Of a stretch of DNA of 64,000 nt, positions 1-48,070 are shown one piece after another. The notes under the pieces are model-generated. The model did no database searches, was not told where the DNA came from, and saw nothing but the letters and a program-made list of their open reading frames with translations. The DNA is taken from contig NC_092568.1 of the NCBI RefSeq assembly GCF_037975245.1, positions 31,588,501 through 31,652,500 on the forward strand, written 5' to 3'. Origin of the DNA: Apostichopus japonicus (taxonomy: Eukaryota > Echinodermata > Holothuroidea > Aspidochirotida > Stichopodidae). Position 1 is the stretch's first letter. Each line of letters starts with the position of its first letter. Made by a program: the position numbers and the translations under genes.

Positions 1-526
1 GTTCGTATCGGCTACATAAATTTCAACTTGGCATAACACTTAGCCTAACATTAGGCAAGAAGGAAACGAAATCAAGAGGATGCACTCGAATTTGGCAAGG
101 AGGGTTGTCACAGGGAATGGTAAGTTCTATCATGATTACTTAACGTAAGCTCGGGGCAAAGGCGAGAATAGGGTGTATGACGACAGTGGGGCACGAAATT
201 GATGTTGCGATTTCCACTGACATCTATTATTATTAGCATTAAATTACATTTATATAGCACTTATTCCAAAAGTAAGCTCTAAGTGGTTTACAAATAAACG
301 ATTATTTTTTTGCCATCCACCGACCGCAACACATTGTGGATGGATATGTATGTATTTATGTATGTATTTTAGATCCTCCTGCAAGCAGGAACTCGCGAAG
401 AAGCCTCATTGGCTTATCAAAGCCGCAAACTGACCAAAGTCAGTCTCTTAGATTCATATTTAACGTCCATGTTTATGAATTGTCAACTGTGAACAACTCT
501 GTAACTGGACGACATACATTAATCTT

Positions 527-573
527 GGAGTGACTCGAACCTGCACCGGCATTAACCACTAAGCTATCACTCC
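527..573 (-). repeat. tRNA-like relic lacking an anticodon arm (SINE head)
   Basis: Read on the minus strand, a 7-bp acceptor-like stem (GGAGTGA with TCACTCC) encloses an A-box-like TAGCTTAGTGGTTAATG and a B-box-like GGTTCGAGTCACTCC, with no room for an anticodon arm. This is typical of a degenerate tRNA-derived SINE promoter rather than a working tRNA. The family is not identified. Confidence 0.5.
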
Positions 574-1070
574 TCAATATATACCGATATACCGACTTCC
601 AAGACACACCGGCGGAAGTAAGTTACTCTATGTAGATTTATGTATGGGAACTGTAATTTTGTTAGAAAGATGTATGGTGGCATAGGGTAACTTCGCGTGC
701 TCCCTATATAACATCCGTCCTGTGTTATACAAATTAGCTGAACTTCCGGTAAATAGGTGAAATACTTAAAAAAATGTCTCACAATAAACTGATTGATGTT
801 GTTTTGTTTCGCAGTAGCAATTTGAACCGTTTTGTCGCTTTTTTTGTCGATTTTGCCGAAATTGCGATCGAAAAAGAGGTCACAATTTGAACACGGCAGC
901 TACAGCGCAGCTACAAATGGCCTTGTTCAATTTACTGGAATTTCAGCTAATTTCAACGCATGCGCAAAGTTAGGGGGGAAAATTCTTGTTTCGAGTACTT
1001 TGACTCATGATCTTTACCTATCGCATCATCTGACGGAATTTGATTAAACAAACGATCGATGAAGGATAGA

Positions 1071-1103
1071 ATCATGGAGCTATTACCGTAATAGCTCCAT
1101 GAT
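1071..1103. repeat. Short perfect palindrome (15-bp arms, 3-bp loop)
   Basis: Arms read atcatggagctatta and its complement around a ccg loop. A related palindrome containing atggagctatatagctccat lies near 36859-36878, so this is probably the core of a small dispersed repeat. Confidence 0.6.
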
Positions 1104-1633
1104 AGAACAAAACCACAAAGCACAATCAGAGAGATCGTGGTTACTGCTGTCAGTTTAAAATAACATTATCAATGCCGCAAGCTGACCGAAGTCAGTCTCT
1201 TCGATTCATATTACGATGTCACATCGTTGGTCTCATATTTAATGCAAAGGGATTAATATTGAGAGTGGATCAAGCCAGTTTTTTTTTCTACCAAGGCACC
1301 ATCTTGGGTGATATTTCTTGAAAATTACAAAGTGAAAGGCACAGTATGAAAAGTATGTGCAGTAAACCAATCATAAGGTCCCCGGTTCGAACATACAGTT
1401 ACGCTATAGTATTATCACATACCGTATAGTTACCGTGTACGATCCTAGGACGGTATACGGTTACTTCGCGATGTTAAACAATGTAGTTTAACCGGATCCC
1501 CCAATTATGACATCAACAGAAGGAAGGCTAGACTAAGACATGAATCTCAAATGTTGTTGTTGTCTCTCTACCTAATCTTACTCCAGTCGTGAGACAGTTT
1601 CAAGACGGAAATCTAACTTCTGCTGCTGGAGGG

Positions 1634-38129
<36,496 letters not shown>

Positions 38130-38660
38130 AGCGTTTGTTTGTTTGTTTTTTCTTTTCTTTTCTTTTATTTAAAGGCGATCGGTACTAAGACCCTTTCATT
38201 CGAAAGAGGCTGAGACAAAGGTTGAAAAAAAAAGAGGCAAACAGTTTGCAATTTCATGACGCTTCTCTGTTGATGATTTATATTAATATTTTTTGAAGAA
38301 CGAACAACGGTTTGTTACTCATTTTAGTTGTTGAAAATATAAATTTATAATTCATTGCAAACTATCAAGTAGCACGTACAGGCTGTAATATAAAAATTGT
38401 ATATTTCATGTATTTATCATATTTCAGTTGAGATTTTACTGGTGTCAGTAGCTTGCCGAAGATGATCAAATTAATGATTTTTTTTATGTGCTGTTTGTTC
38501 ACCCCTCGTTACCAGGGTTATCGGCACTTTGAGGAATATAATTAAGGCAAGAAGTTTCAACTGATATTTTTTTAGCAATTCTTGGATTTCTCTTGTTCTT
38601 AACCTCATGATAAAGAACAAGTACGGTATACGATTAAATAAAAACATGACCTACATGTAT
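38130..38660 (+). other. ADCY10: Probable ADCY10 3' UTR
   Basis: AT-rich non-coding sequence after the stop, up to a canonical AATAAA. The cleavage site is assumed about 15-25 nt after it. Confidence 0.6.
38637..38642 (+). terminator. AATAAA polyadenylation signal
   Basis: First canonical AATAAA found after the ADCY10 stop, about 510 nt downstream; this would end the transcript before the transposon-rich zone. Confidence 0.6.
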
Positions 38661-38757
38661 TGTGGGGTGATATCAATCCACTGACTGTTATTGATTATGT
38701 ATTACTTGTCGCCAGGCACTCATCATTAACACTCTCATACAATTACACGCGCCGGGA

Positions 38758-39022
38758 CAGGCGCGTAGCCAAGGGGGGGGGGGGGGCGAAGGGGAAGCCG
38801 CCCCCCCCCCTTGAGCATATTTTTAAAATTTGTTTTAATGTTTTTATGATATCGCTAGTAATTTCAAAAGAGAAAATGCTAAGATGCAACTTACAAGGCC
38901 TGGGAAGTTTAGCGCCAATCATAGTGGCGCTACGCTTAGATAGTTTGCAATGCCGTATCTACGGCTCTGATCGTTTGCCTACATTTTCGCCCTCCCTTTA
39001 CAAATTCCTGGCTACGCGCCTG
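38758..39022. mobile_element. 265-bp hAT-like MITE
   Basis: Exact 14-bp inverted ends (caggcgcgtagcca) flanked by identical 8-bp duplications cgccggga at 38750-38757 and 39023-39030. Contains G- and C-runs and no transposase. Confidence 0.92.
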
Positions 39023-39254
39023 CGCCGGGAAGATCAATGTTGTTGTTTTATAGACAAGTCACCCGAGATTGACTTAATTACTGGATAGCTGATGGTTTGG
39101 GCTGTCGTATTCAGATTTACTCACTAATATGACCAATGAGATATTGAGCATGTATAGAGTAGAGAGCTAGTGATTTAATGTTTAGCGTAAATACCGCAGT
39201 ACTCACCAATTCATCTGCCATCTCTCGATGCGGTATCTTACTATTTCACCCAGC

Positions 39255-39634
39255 CAAGGGCGTAGGAACCGGGGGGGCTGGGGGGCGCCAGCCCCCCCAG
39301 TGAAAAATGTGGAGGGGCGGAAGTATCATTCCGCCCCCCCCCCCCCCCCCGCTTCGCAAGTCAGAAAACCCCTTTTTCATTTCCAAATGAGAAAAAAAAT
39401 CTCATTTGGAGCACCAAATTGCATCTAAGGCCAGGTGAAAATACAAAATTAAGTTTACAAAATGGAATGGGTGTTGGAGTGTGCTATATTGCACCAAATT
39501 GCATCTGAGACCACCTGGAAATGCAAAAAATTCCAAAGGGGGAGGGGGAGACCCCCTCCCCTTAGACCCCTCCCCCAGGCCGGCCATCATTCTTCAGCCC
39601 CCCCCCCACTCAAAAGTACCTTCCTACGCCACTG
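39255..39634. mobile_element. 380-bp hAT-like MITE (sister of 22329-22698)
   Basis: Ends caagggcgtaggaa and ttcctacgccactg; perfect 8-bp duplication cacccagc at 39247-39254 and 39635-39642. The interior is nearly the same as the intron 22 copy, which implies fairly recent spread. Confidence 0.93.
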
Positions 39635-40035
39635 CACCCAGCAATTTATAAAACGCCATATTCAATGCTCCTGAAATTTTAGACTATGTGTATAGTTTAT
39701 TTCATCCCTTTTTAGTATATAAAGTTAACAAAAATAATGCCGAAAATATGCTATAAGAAGGAAATCAGTAAGTCTTTTTCGATAATATTATCCGACGACA
39801 ATGATGATGATGTACTCTAATCGCGGTATGGTACCTTTTAGTCAGGTGACTATCACGAGTCGTCACTTTCAAACAGAATATATAATGCGCATGACCAATT
39901 CTGGGGTATACCAGCTTTGATTGTTTCACACAAAAATTGATTGGTGATCCTAATGAAAGGGCTTGGCTATACAAAAGGAAGGGACACGCCCCAACAATGA
40001 ATAGTTGTCAAAAGGTCTTGTTATACCTTTTATTT

Positions 40036-40110
40036 ATACTCAGTCGGTATAAGGGCGTCAGATTTTTAATCTGAGGGTTCGCGGGTCCGAGTACCACATC
40101 GGTCGCACTA
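40036..40110 (+). repeat. tRNA-Lys-like SINE head
   Basis: CAGTCGGTATAAGGGCGTCA, then a TTTTTAATCTGAGGG anticodon-like arm and cgggtccgagtaccac resemble the D, anticodon and T arms of tRNA-Lys(TTT), but stems are broken. Probably a SINE promoter; its tail may run to about 40300. Confidence 0.5.
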
Positions 40111-40460
40111 AGTTTTCTTGTCCGATTAACTGCCAGTCCCGTATAGAGAGCCCTCATCATGGGTCGCGGGACCATTAACCGTCGTGTACAACATGTTCTT
40201 GTCTACTGGTTTTGGAAATACAGTAGATGATTCTTTTTTTTTTTAAACGGGCTCGTACGTGTTACCCTGGGCCCGTTGAAACCGTGTCTGGTGTAGTGGG
40301 TCTGAAATTAATTTTAAACGTAAAATGGTGCGTTTCGAATTTCTGAGGCATATTTAGACTTTAGGTCTATTCAGTTTAATTAGGCGTAAAGGCAAGTTAA
40401 AAATCCGTCTGCTCAGCTCCCCCACCCCCCCCCCCCTGACGTTTCGATCCTACATTTCTT

Positions 40461-41280
40461 TACCCAGTTCAAAGGATCGCTGCAAACACAACTTTAATTT
40501 TGATGTCAACCTTGAAATATCATATCAGGCATTCCATTAGTTTCTAATTTGTTATAGATATATGGGGGCCTAGACCCCCGACTCCCACACCTCCCTGGCA
40601 ACAACAGGCTACCGTACTGCCTGTCGGCTTGCTAACTGTAATAGCCTAGAGATATCTGGGGCCTAGGCCCCACTCCCACCCCTTCCCCCCCCCCCCCCCG
40701 CTCTTCTGTGGCAACACCACTTATTAACATTAACAGTCTGGCCTGGACAGAGGAATCCATGTCATCATCAAATTCACCCGAATTAGTTAAGGAGCATTCT
40801 AAATATTTAGAACTCTCAAAAAGATGAATATCTTGAAAACTAGATGAGATATAGAAACATTACTTTGCATCAAATCTTCCTCTCTCTCTCTCTCTTTTTT
40901 TTTTTGTCTTTTTATCTTTTTGTTTGTACAATGAAATGTAAAAACAGGGATAGAAGTTTTGCCTAAAGATATCCTGAAGTGTGTGATAACATACGAACTG
41001 CAACATATAGTGCTATTAAAACATATGTTAAATGCTCAAACGCACAATCTGTCATAAAATATGCTGTGGAACAGCAGTTATTATTTTCATGCAAGGATTG
41101 AAAAACTGCAGAAAAACAGAGAAAAGAAATAAAGATGCAAGAAATGAGGAATAAAAAAAAACTAATGTTCCCTGAGAATAAAAAAAATATAAGTGTTCCC
41201 ATACCGGGAATCGAACCCGGGCCACGGCGGTGAAAGCGCCGGATCCTAACCACTAGACCATATGGGAGAGCTGAGAATGT
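40461..41280. repeat. tRNA-Glu cassette, copy C
   Basis: Near-identical to copy B (35123-35880), including the long AT-rich stretch between the 'gatatctgggg' motifs and the tRNA. Confidence 0.9.
41196..41267 (-). tRNA. tRNA-Glu (anticodon TTC)
   Basis: 72-nt cloverleaf as in copy B, but the anticodon loop is CTTTCAC (TTC) and the acceptor stem is TCCCATA/TATGGGA, a paired change that keeps the stem. An A-run on the + strand near 41181-41188 is the likely T-run terminator. Confidence 0.95.
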
Positions 41281-43560
41281 TAGGATCAAATATAGTATAT
41301 ATTGCAACTGCCTTACAACGTCCATTGCAAACATCAAAATACAGTCATCGAAGTTGAGGGTGACGGTGTCACAAAATGTTAGCACCAATCAAAATAGATC
41401 TTAGAGAAGGTTTGGGGCCAATCGCTGCCAAGCACCCCTATTCAAGATGTCTGCGCCCATAGATGAAAACATAGTGCAAAGCGTAGACGAGAAGAATGGC
41501 GACTTCCAGCCCGACTTCAAGCGTGTATAGTTAAGTTGAAGGAGCATAGAAATAGAGAAATGGCGAGCGGTCGATTCGAGCGCTTTAGAAGTGATGAAGA
41601 AGTCCGAATTTCGATATAGCCTACCTAGTAGTAGGCATAGTAACTAGTTCTACTACTAATACATACTCGGCGTAACTTTATGTTAGGAATGTAACTGTTA
41701 GCCTTACTGTACTTAGGCCTGCAAACTGTACTGCCAGTGTCATGCACGGCCATTCACTCTGGTATTTTAATAATTATTACTACCCTGGGGCCTAGGAGTA
41801 ATACTTAGTTTTGTATGGTGGATCCAAGGGGGAGGGGGTGGTCGTGCTTACCCAATGGCGATTCACAATATGTCCAATGCCCCATTGTTTGTCCTGTGTA
41901 CATTGTATAACAATGTGCAGCGTATTGTCTGCAACTTTGAAAAATATTACCAAGTACTCACTCCACATGTTATTCAGCACTTAGGCAACATGTATATCAT
42001 GGACTTTTGTTGGATGAAATTGGAAGCCCTTCTAGTTTGTAATGACCTTGTAAACTGCAGTGATTGAGATCCTTGTTTGGACAAGGTGTTGAGCTATTCT
42101 TATGAAATTGTGACAGGTGATCAGCATGAGATCCAAGAGAATATCATGTCATTCAAAAGCATTTGGTCAAATTATCAAGAACATGCATTCCATCATCAGT
42201 TCTGATGCAGTTGGCCATTTCAAAATCATAGCTAAAGGTGTACAGTATGACACTACAATTGCAAACAGAATTTACTTAAGGGTGACCAAGATCATTAATA
42301 ATGAAGTAGTCAAGATTTGTCAGTCCAATGACTATCCAGTCTGGCCTTAATCTTTCAACAGATGGTTTACTGACAACACACCCTGGCAGTAGATTTCAAT
42401 GATTGTTAACAGGCTGATACAAAAGGATAGTACTGGCATTAGAAGCACAACCAAAAACATTGCAAAGGAAAGTAAAGCTGCACTCATAGACACACAAACT
42501 ATTTTGCATGGTTCCATGACTGGTCTATGGAAGTTGCCATCATGATAAATAACGGTATGTCCTTGTATGAATGAAGACTTTAGAGCAAAATGTTGTTATT
42601 CCATATTTAATGGAGTGGCACCTGGTTAATGGAGAGCAAGCACATTGTAAAATACTGAGTGTAAGTCTGAGCAACTGCATATTCGAAAGACTCCCATATT
42701 CGAATGTAACTCTTAGCTCAAACCAGCTATGCCACTTGAACTATTGTGACTCAGCATCTTCACTCTGTCAATCCATCTAGCTGTTATCCATCTGTTATTC
42801 ATCTTTCTACAGTACCTTTTTGAAGTAACTACTGAATGGGCAGTGTGAAAACCCCTCATAGCACTGCAACTGTACAGTATGACAGCCTTTGGCTTAGCCA
42901 TCCTTTACCAACTTTAAACCTGCAGTCCTGTATTTGAGGCAAGTGGGATTGCTTGACAAAAGATTGAACTATTAAGTTTATGTAGACAGCTCAAAATTGG
43001 CAAATTACAATTAGCTTCCTACTTGTATTAACATGTAATAGATAACCATCAAGGTGGTAACTTGTAAGTTTGTTCACCATACATGTATCTGTGCTAGGAG
43101 CCTAGGATGTCATCATTTACAGTTTGTATTAAGGAATTCTATATAATTACGTCTTTTTCTTTCAGCTTGACACATGATGTGGAAGAGTACTTATTCATGA
43201 ATAAAGTAGAGCTTGGTTTACATGAAACCTGCAGCATTTCATACAACATGCCAGTTTTAGGGTTTGCAAATCACTCAATCTTTTGGTATACTGTGTATGA
43301 CCAGTTTACAGTGGTAACTTATCAGTAGTATTAAAAAAGCTATAAAAATTTTGGGTTAAAATTTCACAACTTGAGTGGTTTTAATGGATTAGCTGTATTA
43401 CATTTATCTTGGTTGTTTAAGTGCCCTGGAAACTCTTTTTGTGATGGATTTTTAATGCAATTTCCTCTGCAAGGTCAAAATTGCAACCACAAGCATTCCT
43501 CTGGCAACTAGCAATGTTCATTCTCTCAGTTTAGTCACTGGGTCGGTGTTCGTTCAATCA
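41281..43560. other. No recognised gene; coding-like fragments
   Basis: Two short ATG readings at 41453 (MSAPIDENIVQSVDEKNGDF, stops after 27 codons) and 41561 (MASGRFERFRSDEE, 19 codons) have coding-like composition. Fragments between 41855 and 43328 contain open stretches without recognisable domains. They may be a decayed gene or transposon; I cannot assign a product. Confidence 0.3.
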
Positions 43561-43568
43561 TCTGTTGG

Positions 43569-44160
43569 CAGTAGCGTAGCCAGGATTTTTTCAGTTTGGG
43601 GGGCGCTGGGGGGGCTTGACCATTCCCTGGGAGGGTGTCTTGTTACTATCTAAGTGGGCGCCACCATTGGTTGGCGCGCAGCGTACAACATTTGTTTAGC
43701 TAAAAAGGCCTCCTAGATCGTTGGAAATGACACTTCCCAGGCCTTTTAAGCTGTTCTAAAGTTTTCTCAACATCCTTTATTTGGAGATCCCATGTCTTGA
43801 TATGGTCATCAAATAGTTTAGTGAAATAGAAAGAAAAAACAGTCTGGTAAGTTACTTTGAAATACCATGACATATCTTTTGTGAGTTTAACACCGACATT
43901 GACATTTTTCGATAAATCTGCAAATTTCGCGTGGAAAATAAGGAAAGATTGACTGGGCTTTCATGCAAGTAACATACTGAAATGACCAAACTATATGTAA
44001 AACTGACATCAAAGATTGCATCTGATGATCTGAAATATTATTAGGGTGATAGACTGATTGGCTGGTAGTTCTCAGGGATAGTATTTGTCTTGCAAATTTT
44101 TTTTTTAGCGGTTTTAAGAGCATCAGGGCACGTCCCAGAAGATGGTGGTGTCTATAACAC
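43569..44160. mobile_element. Transposon fragment related to 51351-52944
   Basis: Begins cagtagcgtagccagg, then shares 'tttcagtttgggggg' and a gcgccaccattggttggcgc segment with the element at 51.4 kb and with the insert at 52.3 kb. I found no matching right end or target duplication, so the right limit is approximate. Confidence 0.5.
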
Positions 44161-44286
44161 ATCTGTTACACCTCATTCGAAACTAGGTCAGATTACCGGC
44201 ATCCATGTTATAAACCCGAATTAATTAAGGAGCATTTAGAACTCTCAAAAAGATGAATATCTTGAAAACTAGATGAGATATAGAAA

Positions 44287-45159
44287 CAGTAGCGTGACTT
44301 CTATGGGCTCGGACCGTCCTGAGCCGGGGGCCCCTACCAAAGGGGACCCTCTGCTATACTGATGCACAGAAAAAGGGTACCTCTTTGGATAGGGAGAGCC
44401 CGTTTTACTGGGAAAGAAAAACTATTGCAAGACTGAACAAGACAATACCTATTTTCACGTGATACGGAATACGGACATCATGATCCTCATGGCTCATTGG
44501 GTATACCCAAATTAATGTATGTATCGAGCTAATTGTGTCATTTATTATGATCGGAAACAAAGTATAATTTAAAACCCAATTCCAGCCAATGTTGTACTGA
44601 GTTCAACATCGGGACATATGAGTTTTTTGCAAAAACTCTACCAACAACCCAACACCCCACAGACTTGATTTATTACTGTATTTGTACAGTAGTCTCCATT
44701 ATACTCCATACTGTAGGGGGAACCCCCCACCCCCCCCCCCCCCACTGGAAAATTATGGAAAATTGAAAAAAAGTTAAACATTTGACATTTCAATGTTTTC
44801 ACCCAACCAACAGTTCTCGATCTAGTTATGTTCTTCGCATACGGACCCTCATGCATTACTGAAATTATTGAACTTAGTCAAAATCCTAAGACATGATATC
44901 TCAAAATATCCGATGTGTAAATGCAACTTGAAACGCCCGGGAAGTGTCTTTTCCGAAGATCTAGGACTATATTTTGGTCCAAAAAATCGTGGAACGTGAT
45001 GGTGGCGCTCAGTTTAGATAGTACAAAGTAGTGTGTTACACCTATATGGCCTACTGATCCCCCCCCCCCCCCTCGTGAGCATGCGACCGCCCTTGCTTGG
45101 ACCTCCTCATAGGGGGCCCCTTTGCGCAAGGAGCCCCCAGGCTCATCGTTACGCCACTG
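44287..45159. mobile_element. 873-bp hAT-like element inserted in cassette copy D
   Basis: Starts cagtagcgtgac and ends gttacgccactg (imperfect inverted ends), with a perfect 8-bp duplication tatagaaa at 44279-44286 and 45160-45167. Copies B and C show the empty site. No transposase is evident. Confidence 0.92.
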
Positions 45160-45471
45160 TATAGAAACATTACTTTGCTTCAAATCTTCCTCTATTTTTT
45201 TTTCCATTTTTCAATTGTTTGTACATTGAAATGTTAAAGTACATGGATAAAAGTTTTGCCTAAAGATATCCTGAAGTGTGTGATAACATAAGAACTGCAA
45301 CATATAGTGCTATTAAAACATATGTTAAAAGCGCAAACGCACAATCTGTCATAAAATATGCTGTGGAACAGCAGTTATTTGGAAATGTTCAAGCAAGGAT
45401 TGAAAAACTGCAGAAAAACAGAGAGAAGAAATAAAGATAAAGAAATGAGGAATAAAAAGAAAAGATAATTG

Positions 45472-45543
45472 TTCCCATACCGGGAATCGAACCCGGGCCA
45501 CGGCGGTGAAAGCGCCGGATCCTAACCACTAGACCATATGGGA
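45472..45543 (-). tRNA. tRNA-Glu (anticodon TTC)
   Basis: Identical in its 72 nt to the copy at 41196-41267, as far as I can read. Intact boxes and stems; an A-rich run on the + strand at about 45452-45466 supplies terminator T-runs on the transcribed strand. Confidence 0.95.
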
Positions 45544-45760
45544 GAACTGATATAGTAGGGATCAAGTAAAATACTTAAATCCAATTTAGTTAATTGTTAA
45601 AAACAATTTTATTGGCTTTGAAAAATGACAGGTTATGTATCTTAAATTAATGCAAACAAAGAGGTATAGATGGCTCTGAATGTAGGTAGAACAAAGAAAC
45701 TCTAAATGTAAGCAGAACCGTATATGCCGTATATCGAGAGAGTGGCCAACTGGTGATTTG

Positions 45761-45768
45761 TGACGTCA
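45761..45768. promoter_or_regulatory. Perfect cAMP response element (TGACGTCA)
   Basis: Palindromic CRE, the CREB-type binding site, 68 bp before an ATG that begins a 131-nt open exon with a strong donor. One such 8-mer can occur by chance in 64 kb, so its meaning rests on position. Confidence 0.45.
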
Positions 45769-45835
45769 CACGTAAATTATGGGCATCTATATAGATCCAC
45801 TAACTTACTACTAGCCTACTACTATATAGATCCAG

Positions 45836-46462
45836 ATGTCGTTACCAGTTGCGCAAAACACGAAAAACACCACACACGAACACAACAGCATAGCAGCTGT
45901 GCTCGTTGCGAATAAACGAAGCGACTCAGATTTTGGCAGGCATACGATGAACGAAATGCTTAACAGGTAAGTAATTATAGTATACACTACGTAAGGTAAT
46001 GACATTTATGTTTATCTTCACACCTCAAATTCATAGAAAACTAGCTGTAAACCTGTCATTTCACTTGTTGATTTTAGGCCTCATCCAAACGATATACAGA
46101 CGCACAAATACAGCATTAGGCCTACAGTACTAGGCTACTACTAATCCTACAATTTAGTAGAGTTGGACTACTCATAATATTATGACAATCTATCCTTCAC
46201 TGACTTTTCCAGGTATGCTAATAGTAGTTGTACCAGAGGTCATTGTCTTAAACTCCAGAAATTGCAAAGTTGGATTAATATTTGGCATAACTATTTTTCT
46301 AATAGGGTTGTGAATGAGTGGAATGGTTTGCTGAGAAAGTTGAACAAGTTTGCAAGTCGTGTGAATGGGTTAAAGAATGCTTTGGAGTTTGGACAAGCAC
46401 TTGTAATCAGCTATGACTTTTTCGTGTCTTTGGTTCTTTTCCCTCTCCCACAGGGTCCTTGA
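45836..46462 (+). CDS. Candidate two-exon small gene with LINE-derived second exon
   Basis: Exon 1 (45836-45966) opens with ATG, MSLPVAQNTKNTTHEHN, and ends AG|gtaagt in phase 2. Exon 2 (46213-46462) follows a ttttccag acceptor in the matching phase and reads to a stop; the total is 381 nt (126 residues). Exon 2 reads KLQSWINIWHNYFSNRVVNE then WNGLLRKLNK, which is the tail of a LINE reverse transcriptase. Exon 1 is not a known domain to me. It could be exonised LINE sequence, or exon 1 may splice elsewhere. Function unknown. Confidence 0.35.
46213..46462 (+). mobile_element. 3' fragment of a LINE reverse-transcriptase ORF
   Basis: The reading RGHCLKLQK, then NYFSNRVVNEWNGL and VNGLKNALE matches the conserved C-terminal end of non-LTR (CR1/L2/RTE-like) ORF2 proteins (F.NRVV..WN.L). 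Upstream RT domains are absent. The subfamily cannot be set. Confidence 0.7.
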
Positions 46463-48070
46463 TGGGGACTTGATTGTCTCTCCTGCTCCTTTTTTCTACT
46501 AAACTTAACTATATACTTTAGGGTAGGAGTTAGCAATATTTAGTTGGGAGCCCATGGACTAATTTAAGACAGATATTGTGGTGTAGATTTCTCAGGAATG
46601 TAGTATTGCTCACTAGGTAGGTGTAATAGATTTAATGGGTCTGTTGAAAAAAAAAAACAGCGGCAACTGGATACTGGTGTATGTTATAACTTTACTAACT
46701 TAAAGGTATTTTCCATTAACATGTATACCATATGTTCATCTGTTTAATAAGGCCACAGGGATTACAGTGACACAGAGTTCAGAATCTGACCCATTGTCAG
46801 TCAGTTACTCAGTAATTTACATTTAACCCATATATGTTTAGTCATCCATATATAGAAAAATCATGGTCATATACACATTGGCATACAGTTGGTTGCTACA
46901 GTAATTCTAATACTATATACCTAGCCCAAGCCCACTACTAAAACTAAAGATGTTTCACTTTGCCTCCAGTGTTATGGATGTGAGACTTAATTATCAAGTA
47001 GTACTATTGTACAACTATACTTTTATTAAGTCTGCACCAACAGAAACACTAGTACAGTACTAAAAGCCTGCAGTTTGCCTACTGGGCTGTTGACTATCAT
47101 TTAGTTTTTTAATATGCTGACACCAAATGGCCATAATGATAATTATTAAATTATTAATTATTCTTCATACTGCCATTACTGGCCTAACCTAAACAGTGAT
47201 GCATTAAAATGCAACAAGTCTTTAAGCTTTTCATTTCAGAATCATTTCAGCCTGTCCTATTTCGAACATGTGATTGGCAGGTGTCCGATTTAAATAGCTT
47301 ATCAAAAAGGAGCTGTGCTGTTTAAAGCAAGAACATTCCACACATGCATGTAGCAAACACCCATGTGACAAGATCTTGAAAATATATTTTGTTTCAGCAA
47401 GTAATTAATGTTTTGGCTAGGCTGTATTGCAAAGATCTACAATAGGAATAAATGATGCTCAGTGAAACTTTTCAATCAAGTGATGCACTTGTCATTTAGC
47501 CTCTGAAGAAGATCCTGCTAGGATCAAAAACGTCAGGCCAACTTACTTTTACACAAGTGATACACTTACTAGAATGTTGAGCATAAGGCATTTTTGACCA
47601 GCTGAAGACATCTTCTCGCCAGTGGTGAGCTGCCGAGCATATTAGTTGAGCCTCCCACTATACCAAACATACTGTATTATACGAAAAATATAGTTTAACA
47701 AGTTTACTTTCTGTAATATACTGTACCAACATTAAGAAATTTATGATAGTTGTACAGAGTAAAGACCATATACAGTGTTGATATCTGCAGTGGACAGAAA
47801 AATAAAGAGAGGGGACAGAGTTCTTTCCTCTGATAATACGTGATGGGACATTGTACTGTTTGAATGTACACATCACAAATTCACATTTGACCTTACTTGA
47901 CCTTACTATAACTTATGTTACCTTAGTAACACTTAGTTGGCTGTTGACAAAAAAATTATATGATCTGTGGTATAAAATGTAGTATAATATTATCTGTAGT
48001 GGAAAATTTCACATATGTTATATGTTGCATTATGACAGTATTCTTATATGCTAGCTATTAACATACATTG
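46463..48070. other. No gene seen; AT-rich, one hammerhead-like motif
   Basis: Non-coding, AT-rich DNA. At 47498-47539, CTGAAGA, a small GATCC/GGATC stem and AAAAACGTC resemble the CTGANGA..GAAAC core found in some retroelement hammerheads, but the second core box is not intact. Confidence 0.35.

Larger units (their letters stand above)
1..1586. other. Upstream flank / 5' intron of ADCY10, no coding gene seen
   Basis: No convincing exon is seen here. It holds a tRNA-like relic (527-573), a short palindrome (1071-1103) and two related dispersed segments containing 'ctgacc.aagtcagtctctt' (about 424-460 and 1172-1208). The pyrimidine-rich run at 1553-1583 followed by 'ccag' looks like a 3' splice site, so a 5' UTR exon may lie here or beyond the left edge. 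I could not place a promoter. Confidence 0.5.
44206..45556. repeat. tRNA-Glu cassette, copy D, split by an insertion
   Basis: The left part (about 44206-44286) and right part (45160-45556) join to reproduce copy C. An 873-bp element sits at the break. Confidence 0.9.

Noticed and set aside
40963-41388. 141-codon open frame on the minus strand
   Set aside because: It overlaps the tRNA-Glu gene and its duplicated cassette; the same region in other copies is not conserved as a frame.
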